Source of the DNA: Platycnemis pennipes
Taxonomy: Eukaryota > Arthropoda > Insecta > Odonata > Platycnemididae
Assembly (NCBI GenBank): GCA_933228895.1
Contig: OW121857.1
Location: forward strand, 76,565,672-76,629,671
Direction: 5' to 3'
Length of the DNA: 64,000 nt
Below, in pieces: positions 11,400 to 21,299 of this stretch; positions within the stretch are counted from its first letter, which is position 1; every line of letters starts with the position of its first letter. The notes below the pieces were generated by a model. The model did no database searches and was not told the origin of the DNA. It saw only the letters and a program-made list of their open reading frames with translations. Made by a program: the position numbers and the translations under genes.

Positions 11400-11830
11400 A
11401 AATAATTTACTCCACGGGGTCGGGAAGGAGCCGCCGGACGAATATCCAGTCCGTCGGACCACTCCGAAAATCCCCACGCCGCGCTAAACCCCATCCGAAT
11501 AGAATAAATACAAAATTCGGAGCGGCCGGCGGCGGGGCTTATTTATTTTCCGGCCTCTCTCCCGCATCGGGGCCGCCCGTTTTTCATCCTCCCAATTTTA
11601 TCCCAATGCTATCCATGCGGGCGCACAGCGCTTCGGAAAGTGATTACGTCCCCGCGGCTCCCCCAGCATCCTGCGACCGGCCATCCCCGCCCCATCTCTC
11701 CCATTAGAATCCACAAATGTGGCTTAAAATAATCCCCCGCAACAGGGTGGAGAAGGGCGGGATTCCGATGGGCTGAAGAGGGAGATGGCAAAAAAAAGGA
11801 TGGCGGGGTTGTAATTGATAAAACCAGGAA
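11400..11830. other. GC-rich island with a shared 33-bp motif
   Basis: CpG-rich stretch with C/G homopurine-homopyrimidine tracts. It contains 'cccattagaatccac' followed by 'atgtggct' and 'aaaata' at 11700-11732. The same 33 bp recurs with three mismatches in another island at 16454-16486. This suggests the islands share ancestry or a binding site. No gene start is evident. Confidence 0.45.
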
Positions 11831-12007
11831 GGGGAATAAGCAGCGCTTTCTGAAGTGTAGAACAGTGAATGGGAAAATTAAGGTTACAATTATTTTACCT
11901 CTACCCTGTCAAAGCAACGTAATGATAATTAGACATAGTTGGAAGTACTTTTGAAATGCATGAAATAGCTAGACAACCGAAGGGATTTGAACAAGTTTCT
12001 GAATATC

Positions 12008-12222
12008 GGATTGGTGTGGTATCTGGAGTACTATCCAGCCATCTCGAGGGCACTGGCTCAAATCCCGACAGTGGCAAAGATCTTTCATTCTTATAAAGCC
12101 TCCTACTTCAGCTATGAAGAGAGCGTTTCGAGTGCAGTACACCGTCCGTCAGATGGGACGTCAACCTCTACCCGTTTCATAAAAGAATCCCATTCCAACC
12201 CAATTACCCATCTACACTAAAG
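12008..12222 (+). mobile_element. SINE, plus strand, 3'-truncated
   Basis: The head runs from 'ggattggtgtggtatctgg' (A-box region) through 'ctcgagggcactggctcaaa' to a B box (GGCTCAAATCCC) at about 12055-12066. The body carries 'gtacaccgtccgtcagatgg' and 'gacgtcaacc'. It stops matching the family near 12222. Confidence 0.7.
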
Positions 12223-12589
12223 GCGTAAATTAAATTAGCAGTCAATCACCTTCCAAGATTGAACACTGCTATTGCAACTAGTTTCATCGATTATAGAATT
12301 GAGAATTATGTTTCTAAAAATACTGATTCTTAGCGGTACCACGACTGATAAGAAATCAATGACTTAGTTTTTAGTCCACTTATTTATTATCTGATCATTT
12401 TTTCAGCAGCTAACTGCCATATATTCAAAGTACAGCAAATTACACCGAAGCGTAGGAGAAGATGGTTCGTATTAAGGAGCTGGGTCGATGACGGATCAGG
12501 ATGAAAGAAAGGTCTTGACGATAAAATTGGTGGATGACTTGGTCTTCCCAATTTTCATCTGTAGGTGCACCCATTACGGTTGGTTATTC

Positions 12590-12916
12590 ATGGGCGGCGA
12601 CCGACAGCTGAGGTCGTTTGCGTCATTATTTTAGGACAGGTGGATAACTCGGTAACGGTAGGAGTTTTCAGAGAGCGTAGGAAGGGTTAAGAGAAACCCG
12701 GAGTCGGCATTAGCCTACTCTTAACGGAAGGCGCCAAGGGGACCACGGCTTAACGTCCCATTCAACGGACGGAGTACTGAGCCTTAATAGCCCTCCACTA
12801 GGCACTCAAGTGGGGACCGGTTTTCTACTGAAAAATCCGCCAATGCCGGTAATCAAACCCGGGCCCTCGGGATAGGAGGCCAGTGGTTACTCTAGCCACC
12901 ACACCAACCCGATCCC
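12590..12916 (-). mobile_element. SINE, most complete minus-strand copy
   Basis: Read 5' to 3' on the minus strand: tRNA-like head at 12916-12840 with 'ttggtgtggtggctagagta' (A box) and a degenerate B box near 12846-12860; body 'tactccgtccgttgaatggg', 'tccccttggcgcc' and 'gttaagagtaggctaatgcc'; 3' end 'cctcagctgtcggtcgcc' near 12590. It defines the order of parts used for the other copies. A Pol III-driven retroposon mobilised in trans by a LINE is the usual biology of such elements. Confidence 0.8.
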
Positions 12917-13028
12917 CTGCACCCATATCACCGAAGAGTGAGCATCGAAGAAATGACCATTAACTCTACTACATTGCCATACGCTAAGATACTAAGATGG
13001 TCATTCATATATAAACTTCACATTTCTT

Positions 13029-13232
13029 CGGCTCAACGTTTAAGGCTTCACTTTGTGGAACCACGAGATTGGAAAAGAAAATTCACTTAGTACATTCTAC
13101 ACTTAAGTTTTATTTACTTCGACCATGGTTTCGACACTTTTATGTCATTATCAAGATATAAACTTGTCAAAACCATTGTCGAAGTCAATAAAACTTTAAG
13201 TGTGGAATGCACAAAGTGAATTTTCTTTTCCA
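13029..13232. repeat. Foldback element with structured core motif (copy a)
   Basis: A near-palindrome with arms 13070-13139 and 13164-13231, sharing 'ggaaaagaaaattcac', 'ttcgacc/accattgtcgaa' and 'aataaaact'. Outside the left arm, 13031-13069 matches the flank of copy b at 47769-47810 ('actttgtggaaccacgagat'), so the element is larger than the palindrome. On the minus strand at 13155-13123 it reads TTGATAAT, a GACA:TGTC hairpin with a 6-nt loop, then GAAACC-AT-GGTC. No coding capacity. Confidence 0.8.
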
Positions 13233-13339
13233 ATTCATATTTCCTCTCCATGAGGAAATGGGAACATTATTATCGAGGAGTTATACATTCCGGATTCTTC
13301 GAAAAAGTTTAGTTTTCGTCCTAAGTGTTTTAAGTAAAA

Positions 13340-14041
13340 CATTGTGGGATACAATAAAATTTATTTTTCGTCCACTACCCAGGTTTCGACCGTTAAGTCA
13401 TCACCAGGTGTACCACAGAAAACGTTCTCCAGCAAGTATACATACAAAATTATGAAGTCCCCCGTCTCTTTGAAACTTATTACCCTCTACCCAGATCCCA
13501 ACAACCCAAACCCATCCTCTTCACTATTGTGTATATATTTATTATTTGTATTCTACCGGTGAAGGTAGGTTAAAATGGACATTTAATTCTTCCCACCCCC
13601 TAAATTTCACACGATGTCCCTCTTCAGCCCCTCATACCGTCTGCCACCCATAATTCCATCCAAGCTACCCGTTCTTCTCCTCCCTCTTCCCCGCTTACCC
13701 AACGCTCTTCCCTCAATCACCTACTTCAAAACACCATCACCTATTATTACTTTTTCCATCCACACCTTCTGCCTTCCCCTAATTTCATCCTTCAAATCGT
13801 CCGTCTTCCTTTCGACCCACTTCACTTTCTCCATCCTTCTCCACACCCACATTTCAAAAGCCACAAGTATGTTTTCATCTTTTTTTCGCAAAGCCCACGT
13901 TTCCGCCCCATATGGTCCAACGCTCCATATTAAACTTTGTGTATATATACTGACTGGAAATTTTTTTCCGTAGAACACCTGATGATGACTTAACAGTCGA
14001 AACCTGGGTAGTTGAGGAAAAAATTAATTTGTGGAAAAATG
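13340..14041. repeat. Foldback element split by a LINE C insertion
   Basis: Left arm 13340-13421 and right arm 13964-14041 are inverted copies sharing 'ctacccaggtttcgac', 'gttaagtcatca' and 'caggtgt'. Each arm contains the structured motif: plus strand at 13979-14010 with a GACT:AGTC hairpin, minus strand at 13407-13376 with GACT:GGTC. The interior is expanded by the LINE C copy at 13539-13936. Confidence 0.8.
13539..13936 (-). mobile_element. LINE C insertion with 12-bp target duplication
   Basis: Minus-strand, 5'-truncated non-LTR retrotransposon of 398 bp flanked by exact TTGTGTATATAT at 13527-13538 and 13937-13948. The coding remnant reads 'SLIWSVGPYGAETWALRKKD', then 'EMWVWRRMEKVKWVERK' and 'IRGRQKVWMEKV', the C-terminal part of an insect reverse transcriptase. 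A stop follows the remnant near 13721. The 3' end carries 'acctaccttcaccggtag' and an AT-rich tail with TAA units at 13539-13552. The reading frame before the insertion point belongs to the foldback host sequence and is not part of the protein. The clade is unresolved. Confidence 0.85.
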
Positions 14042-14559
14042 AAGTTCATTTATATTATAATGAATCGTTTCCATCAAGTTAGGAGCTATAGCACCTACTA
14101 AACCAAGTAGTTCAAAGACAAGAATTGAAAACGAGTAACTGGCTAACAAACTATCTGTATATACCTGACCATTTTGCGCCATCTTTGGGTCCACCATGTG
14201 TGCTCTCCATTTGTTAACAAATCGGCTCATTAATTCGTGTTCGTGGGTCAACCACCTTTTATATTTAAAAAAATGAGATGTAAATAAATTTTCATGCCCA
14301 AATAGCCACATAATATTTGTATTAAAGTCATTTAATTACAACCGCGATCTGGATAAATTGGTCCCACAAGGTATATAAATAAATGACTACACGAATATAC
14401 CTAATTGACATGCATGAGAAATTATATCCATACAACGGGCCGAAAAAATATCAAACAATTTTCTGACGCTATGAGAGAAAAGAGATAATGTATCTTTAGA
14501 AAAACAACACACAATTAGGAATAGTAAGTACGCATTAACCATAACTCAAAGGAGCCATT

Positions 14560-14725
14560 CACCGGCCAAGGTAAAGTCCTCGTCAGCTAATCCTAGGGTC
14601 GCGGATTCGAGGGGTGGGATTTTCTCCTCCCAGGGCATGTCTGTTTGTCGAGATCTGTTGGCTGGGCCCCTGGGAAACATGATAACAGGCAAATGCCTAT
14701 TGGGATCCCAGGAGTATATGGACCA
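14560..14725 (+). mobile_element. Possible SINE-like head
   Basis: A B-box-like GGATTCGAGG lies near 14612-14621, with 'ccggccaaggtaaag' upstream. The downstream body ('tgctgttggctgggcccctg' type) matches no other copy in the window. Assignment is weak. Confidence 0.3.
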
Positions 14726-15099
14726 ACATAATAGTCCGGGTGCAAAAAAATGGAATATAACTCGATCTTAAAAGTAAATATTGGAGGAACAACTTCACAG
14801 TCCATGGTAAATGAAAAGGATAAACTGGAAAATGACAAAGGAGAAAGATAGGCGCTGATTCACTTATTGGCTTAAGTGCTTTAGTTTAGCTTTAAGTTAT
14901 AAGCATTACATAAATAGGCATAAATGTTGCAGTTATTAATACAAATTGAATTCAGTCAAACAGAGCTTAGTGATAAAGAGACTGGTGTAAAGGGTGGATA
15001 GGTTGGAGCTCAGATACGTCCGGTGTAAAAGTCAACGGCCGAGTAGCTGGCGGAGAGAAAAAATTCCACTGTTATAACCTTAATAACTTCATTAATATA

Positions 15100-15270
15100 A
15101 ATAGATTCTAACCATCCCGTCACGTCACTCTTATATCAAAATGTTTCCATGAAGTAGTATCATTGTAACTCCTGTAAGTTGCACGTAATTATTGCATGTT
15201 TGGTGATCGTCACCCTCTGCCACACAACCTGGAGGTGGCTCGCAGGGTATTACGTAGATATAGATAAAAT
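15100..15270 (+). mobile_element. LINE A 3' end
   Basis: Carries the 3' UTR segment 'ctaaccat...cacgt' and 'gtttccatgaagtag' shared with 32493-32645. The terminal block follows ('gcatgtttggtgatcgtcac', 'cacacaacctggaggtggct') with a GTAGATATAGATA tail at 15254-15266. No coding sequence. Confidence 0.8.
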
Positions 15271-15274
15271 ATCC

Positions 15275-16435
15275 CTTTATCGGAAAGGGCCCTCGCTTTG
15301 GGTAATTCACTTATTGCTGATGAACATTGACCACGTAATCCGCGATTCTCACAGCGTATGTAAACCTTATGCACTCTGGTTTTGATCTTGCAACATAAAA
15401 GTCGTTAAAAATTGGACGAGTTTTTCCCTTCGAAACTTCTGGCAGTTACAACAGTGGAATCAATGGTTGAAAAAATTTGTCATAACAGGTGCAGCTTTCA
15501 ACGCATGGCAATAAAGAATTATCTCAAATAACAATGCGTTGATAATGATTGCTTTGTAGTCATCAATGCAATATAATCCATAAAATGCTTCAGTATAGGC
15601 ATTATTTTTTAATTAAAGGCAAGAAAACTATTTTCTATGCTTCCATATTCAGCGTAAATTTAGTTACTTTGTGCTAACTATCTCCTTGAAAGGGTTACGA
15701 AGGAAGGTCAAGAAATAATAAATGGTCAATTAAGGTCTTGATATTACAAGTAGGGTTGTTGTTCATATAACATCAAAATATTTTAAGAACAACAAATAAA
15801 TTCCACCTTATTCACAGCACCTAATTCCGGCATGTAGATGCTTTGAGGCTAATAAAGCTCATTCATTAACTCAATTAAAATGTATTATGTCAAACATTTA
15901 CCCGAGATAATTAATTAGTAAGGAACTTTAAGTCCAAAACCACTGATTATAGAACAGCAGGCTAAAAGCCATTCATCAATAATAAAGAGATTATTCTATT
16001 GTAGATTTAACAAACATTTTCCAATTTTTGAACATATAAAAGGGGAATTTTAGTGAGTCATTATAGTTTTACCATGTTTAAAGACAAAATATGCAGCCAA
16101 AAATGACCTGACTCCTTCATTTCCTTAGATTAGAGCAAAAACCTCACATAAAACTAGTTTTCTCCATTCCGTCGTATTTATAAAGATTTAAAAATGAGGG
16201 CATTTTAATGAAAACCTAAACCTAAGTGTAAATACCCGAGCGATAGACACGAAAGCCGAATGTGCCAATTAATGTGTTTTGGTCGTAACTATTTCTATTG
16301 ATGAGTTACTTCACCACGTAGCAGGCTGCACATGAAACAAATGCAAAAGTAGCGCGCAAAATATTGTTAAATTGCAGTTTTTCCGTCTCCGTTCCGGTAA
16401 TTTAAAAACCGGGATTGAAAACGTAGACCCGCACG
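15275..16435. other. Unassigned AT-rich DNA
   Basis: No coding region or shared repeat recognised. Confidence 0.5.
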
Positions 16436-16439
16436 CATA

Positions 16440-17100
16440 ATCCATTCCTCCCGCCCATTAGAATCCACTGATGTGGCTGAAAATACTCTCCGACGGGAGG
16501 CCCCAGCGGGAGAGAGGGACGTTAATCGACAGACAACTCCGAGGGGTCGGGGAGGACGGTGGAGGGATCCATTAGAGGTAGGCCAGAGAGGAAAGAGAAA
16601 GAGAGAGATAAGTTACGACACGGGGATGCAGAACGCGAGGTGGAAGTGGGCAAGCGGGGAAGGGGGGTGATGGGTTGCCGGATGGACCGCGGGGGTGGAG
16701 GCGGTGGGGGAGGATAGGTTAGGGGGGTCTTGGCGTCGCGGTAGATGGCTCGTGAAGAGCGGCGCGCAGGCTGGAAGCGGTCCGAGTCAATTTTACGGAC
16801 AAGCCGTGACGTAATTGAGGAAGGTGGGAAGGGAGGGAAGGAAATCCCCCATCCACCCCAACTACCCCCTCCCGCCCCATCCCCCTCTTCCTTCCTGCCC
16901 ACACCTCTCCGCTCGTCCGCTTTTCCCGTCCATCCGTTTCCCACCCTCAACCCGTCCCGCGACCCTCGTCCGCTTTACCTTCTCCTCCTTTTAATCTCGA
17001 CTCTGGAAGAGAAGAAGAGAACTATGAACGCGGTCGTCCGTCTCCTCACTCAATCGCCATTCATGCCGTCCCCTACCTTTCGTTCTCTTCCCTGAGATCG
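16440..17100. other. GC-rich island with strand-skewed tracts
   Basis: The longest open frame here (minus strand, 16522-16950) is rich in P, S, R and G as a by-product of CCN/GGN tracts. I do not call it a gene. The island carries the 33-bp motif at 16454-16486 that is also in the island at 11700. G/A-rich sequence in the left half switches to C/T-rich in the right half near 16850. Confidence 0.45.
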
Positions 17101-17524
17101 CATTCGTACTCATCACTGCGCTCCTTTTACTCATGTTCCCTATTATATTCGCGGTCCCTTTGAATCTCCTACCTTCCATCCATCCTTTTACGCAATGTTC
17201 TTCCATTCTCCTACCTAGTCTAACGTTTCCTTTTCCAGTCCTATCACGATACGTTTATCTTACCACTCCATTACGATTATGAGAAATGAACATTCTGGTG
17301 GGAACTGAATATTCTCCTACGATATCATGACTCTATGCCAGCCTCGTATTCCCATAATAATGATTTAAAATAATTAGCTCTGTCTCATATGGTTGCAAAT
17401 TAGTATCAGCCATGCACCTAAAAACAATTTTGGAGAGGATTGCTATTTGGCAAAATTTCCTTAAAATTTGCTTAAACATTATCGTTTACATTTTATTCAC
17501 GCTTCACTCACGCTGCTCAGAAAG

Positions 17525-17610
17525 GTTGGGGTCGGCCACACTAGTCTGGTTAGTAACGCACTGGCCCACCATTCGAAATTTCACAGGATCGAATCCCTCA
17601 TGAATGAATG
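17525..17610 (+). mobile_element. tRNA-like SINE head
   Basis: B box GGATCGAATCC at 17586-17596, with an A-box-like 'tggttagtaacg' at about 17547. The 'cgcactggccc' before the B box also occurs as 'gcattggccc' in the heads at 26010 and 26355, so these three form a second head type. Confidence 0.5.
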
Positions 17611-18845
17611 GATAGTGTATTTGCCTTAATCTTAAGCTCACGATAAAAGTAGACGGCGCGGATTCACCTTAGCACCTTAAAAAACTAATTTTACAACCTG
17701 TATTAACAGCGTTAAGTTTATGCCACAACCAAATATCTCTAAATAGCAGCACTACAAATAATTTAATTATAATTCAATGATTCCTTTTCTTATTATGGCA
17801 CTCATGTATCTCTCTATTATGAAGATTCAAGCTCAAGACGTACTTTCAACTGCAAAAATACCAAAACTTAGCACAGGGGTTTTAATTGAAATCAAACGCA
17901 ACCGTTGCAAAATTTGTACACACATTTATCGCAGGCAATTTCCATACAATATTTTAAAATTACCGAGCATGGGATAATATTGCTACTCCTATATTTCCGC
18001 ATTAATTGCGTCAGCAAAGTTTCGCCAATATTGTACCTTAAAGTAATGCTCTCACGCGGAATGGAAGGCATTCTGTGGCGACATACGAATCGATCAGGCT
18101 GAAAATCGTTCGTTCTCTGACTTTTGAGGGATTCAGCGAATGGGCACTGACGCAGATGTTTCACCAAGGAATTTTTTTTTCCTCCTGCAGCATCCATTTA
18201 GTCAGCGAGGCCGCTCCAACAGTTCAAGACGCGTGATGCTGACAGAACGCTTCGTGCTCCGCGACCCTAGAGGTGGGCAGTCACTCTCCTTACCCTCTTG
18301 ACATCCATGAGGGGGAGGGGGGATCGCGATGACCCATTTTCTCGATTGCCATGATTATATCATGGGTCACGAACTGACCACTGACTTTGATCGCCACTGC
18401 ACTCCTCTTACAACCGAGTCCTCTTCTGGTTCTTTTCCCTTTTATTTTCATTTTTTCCTCGCGGGAGTGTATGAGAATCGTGAGCTAGGTTGATGTTGAA
18501 GGGCTTCCCTGGGGCCGCGATGAAAAAGAACCGAGTTTGGTGAGGAGTCTGCAAAGTAGGTCGGGAGGGCCTGTCGAATAAGGGGTGCACTGGAAGGAAA
18601 GTGCAAACGACATCGAGTACGGGGATGTGATGCGAATGAGGACGAAAGGGAGAAAAAAAGAGCGGACGATTTATACAGCGGACAGGTCGCTATTGAGAGC
18701 TGACTCGGAACGATAGAATAGATTCAGAATTTAAAAAATGAGAAAAAAGAAAATAAATTGACGGGTGACCAGGAACGCGTAAAAATAATTACAATAAAAT
18801 CTCTTTTTCCTTCCTAGCTGTGATTCAAAAGCGTCGAAAAGTGTG
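17611..18845. other. Unassigned interval including a GC-richer stretch
   Basis: Nothing coding is recognised. The stretch 18220-18660 is GC- and CpG-rich. Part of it ('gaacgcttcg', 'ccctagaggtgg', 'cagtcact' at 18244-18290) resembles 6038-6082, hinting at a low-copy repeat. Confidence 0.35.
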
Positions 18846-18847
18846 AG

Positions 18848-19670
18848 ATAAAGATAAATCATAAGAAAACTAAAGTAACGTGATTTTTCAAAGCAAAAAT
18901 AGCGAAATTAACTTTAAAAGTGGAAAATCAGGAGCTAAAGCAGTTGGAGCAATTAAGCTACCTGGGTAGTATGTTGGAGTAAAATGGATATAGCAGCCCA
19001 TTTCAAATGAAAGCACTTGTAACTTCCACACACATTATCAACCTAATAATGGCACTATGTGCTGAAACCATGGTCGGTTAAGTTGTTAAAATATATAGTG
19101 TGTGGAAAGTTACAAGTCTTTTCAACTTGAAATGAACGTCAAGTACTTCCACAAAGTTCAGCCCGGTACGCTTTTATATGGATATGGTATACGACGATAA
19201 GAGACGTATGCTCTTAGGAGGGAAATAATGAAAGTCTTTGAACAGGGACGCTAAGAAAAGGCTGATGAAAAGTCTAATATGGAGTGTGGCACTGTATGAC
19301 GCAGATATATGGACTTTGAGAAACGAAGATGAAAACAGACTTAAAGCTTTTGAGATGTGGGCGTAGAGAAGGATGGAGAAGGCAAGATGGGTAGAAATGA
19401 AGATGAACGGGGAAGTGAAGGGTTTAGTGGGAGAGAAAAGGAAGTTAATTGAAGAAATTAGGAGAGGGTAGGAATAGATGAAGAAGATTTTATGAAAGGA
19501 AGGTGCTTTGGAACAAAGAGTAGAGAGAGGGGACGAACAGGAAGTTTGGATAGAATAATGACGGGTAGGAAGTATGACGAACTGAGTAAAGATATCATTT
19601 GAGAGATAGGAGTCGTGGAAGGTATTTTTTGTCCACCAAAACCAGCCTTAACCCGCAGATTACTAATGTT
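18848..19670 (+). mobile_element. LINE C, plus strand, interrupted by a foldback
   Basis: The left part to 18991 encodes relics of 'LKQLEQLSYLGSML', the 'YLGS' block of LINE reverse transcriptases. The right part from 19178 encodes 'KSLIWSVALYDADIWTLRNE' and 'RRMEKARWVEMK', ending in a decayed 3' UTR alignable with the copy at 13545-13610. A 186-bp foldback with an 8-bp duplication separates the two parts. Stops within 'EMWA*RRM' and further on show the copy is dead. Confidence 0.8.
18992..19177. mobile_element. Foldback inserted in LINE C, TSD ATGGATAT
   Basis: Flanked by exact ATGGATAT at 18984-18991 and 19178-19185. Internal inverted arms share 'cttgtaacttccacacaca'. The centre reads TAATAAT, a GGCAC:GTGCT hairpin with a 3-nt loop, then GAAACC-AT-GGTC (about 19042-19077). 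The right end contains 'ccacaaagttcagcc', the inverse of the flank 'ggcttcactttgtgg' found in copies a and b, so all three are one family. Confidence 0.75.
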
Positions 19671-19679
19671 AATAACCAA

Positions 19680-20690
19680 TAATGCTCGGAATTGAAGCTG
19701 TCTAAACAAATTTCACCTTCTTACACAAAAAGTCTACAGGTTTAAAAAGAAGTGTTTTCTTCATAATAGGTTATAATAATGTGTTCTTGAGGATTTTTAT
19801 AAGCAACAGCTCAGTATTTCTTATGATCCCAAATTCCATATTGCTAGAGACCGGAAAAAATAGCAAGTTGCGATAAACGCGAATTTCTGCAAAAATTCGG
19901 GGTAGAAGCGAAATATCTGCGAATTTAGTAAATATGTATGCGACAAATATATGAAATGAGGTTGTAAATAAAAAAATAGTAGGAAATGGCAATAAAATAT
20001 CTTTACATGTTTCTCTATATGAAATATCCCATGTTTATCCATTGAAATTATGAATATCATCATATGAACACATCAAACCAACCTATTTTTCAACTTAAAC
20101 GCAATAAAACACATATAAGTGAAATGCTTATACCGCGCAATGAGCAGAGGAGCGTTGTTGCACATTTTGTTTCACCTTTGTCAGAAAACAAAATTGTTTG
20201 GGCGCGCACTTGCATTCACATGGTGCATCAGTCATGTGAAGCGGTGTAAATGCGAGATAGTACGAGCATTCAGGCTTTAAAACTCAGGTGCTAGTGGGTT
20301 ATCCCAATTATCGACAAATACCAGGCACAGTTAAACTTCGTATTTGCGTTATGTGGATTCACTTTTTCCCGCGATTTACAACGTTTTTATAGTGTCCCAT
20401 CCCATTTCCTATATCTGCAGCGTATGTACAACCCCGTATTTACAACATGACATTTTCCATTTTCCCGCTGTTTACGTTACACGCGGGTTAGAATGCGATG
20501 GATTAAAAAAACGTAATTGCCTTCTATGACATTTAGCTATACATACCAGTCTATATTGGTGTCGGGTTTCAAGGCATGCATGGTATTCATGGGTGTGTCC
20601 TACATGATTGGGATTTGGTAGTTTTTCATCTTTTTTCCCCAATTACTTTTAAATGTGTAGTGTTTGCTTTGTAGTGTTCATTTTTGTTTG
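19680..20690. other. Unassigned AT-rich DNA
   Basis: No gene or repeat shared within the window was recognised. Confidence 0.45.
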
Positions 20691-20699
20691 TTGTGTCAT

Positions 20700-20786
20700 T
20701 GTTCCTGGTGTGGATGCACCCCCTGCCACACACCCTCGAGGTGGCTTGCAGGGTATGTCGTAGATATAGATATAGATATAAAATAC
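20700..20786 (+). mobile_element. LINE A 3' terminal fragment
   Basis: The terminal block 'gcaccccctgccacacaccc', 'gaggtggcttgcagggtat' is followed by a GTAGATATAGATATAGATATA tail. The tail is longer here than elsewhere, as expected of slippage in a simple repeat. Confidence 0.8.
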
Positions 20787-20948
20787 TTTTTTAATTCGTT
20801 CCGTGCATACATGCATGAAGCTGTTGTTTATGTTATCCTTAATTACTCCGGAAGCTAAATTTATTTTTGCTGGGAAATGGATGCGAATTACAATATTTTC
20901 AAATGACTCAAGGGTTTTCGAGTTTCTTCCGCGTTGATTCATTCTTCT

Positions 20949-21128
20949 GGACGAAAGTTTCGTCAGCATTCAAGACGCCATCTTCAGGTCCGAAGAACGC
21001 GACCCATCAAATTTTCTTTATCTTCTTTATATGTATATATTTCCTATATATTCGTGCAATATATTTTCCATATCTAATTTCATATACTTCGGACCTGAAG
21101 ATGCAGTCTTAAATGCTGACGAACGAGG
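20949..21128. repeat. Foldback element, CTGAAGATG type
   Basis: Arms 20949-20995 and 21087-21128 are inverted copies sharing 'ttcgtcagcatt', 'aagac' and 'catcttcaggtccgaag'. The interior is AT-rich (TATATA at 21033-21060). On the minus strand the left arm reads CTGAAGATG, a weakly paired stretch, then GACGAAAC-TTTC-GTC. That is a distant version of the motif in the other foldbacks. Confidence 0.75.
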
Positions 21129-21176
21129 GAAAATGGTCTGGAAAATGGAAAATGGCCCGATCCCGATTTTCCAGGA

Positions 21177-21215
21177 ATTTACACTTTTTCTAGGGATCCC
21201 TAGAAAAGTGTAAAT
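21177..21215. repeat. Near-perfect 39-bp palindrome
   Basis: 'atttacactttttctaggga' is followed at once by its inverse, with a single extra T in the left half. It could form a hairpin with no loop, but nothing shows that it terminates or regulates anything. Confidence 0.85.
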
Positions 21216-21299
21216 AAACGGATTTACTGTATACGTATTAAGGAGTTTTCTTGGGGAAGATGGGACGCAATATTGTTAGTGTTTGAACTAGCTCAAACA

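Noticed and set aside
16522..16950. 142-codon minus-strand open frame
   Set aside because: Proline-, serine- and arginine-rich product of C/G tracts in a GC island; frames are open on both strands and no motif is present.
21177..21215. Rho-independent terminator
   Set aside because: A hairpin in an apparently eukaryotic context with no gene upstream; bacterial terminator logic does not apply.
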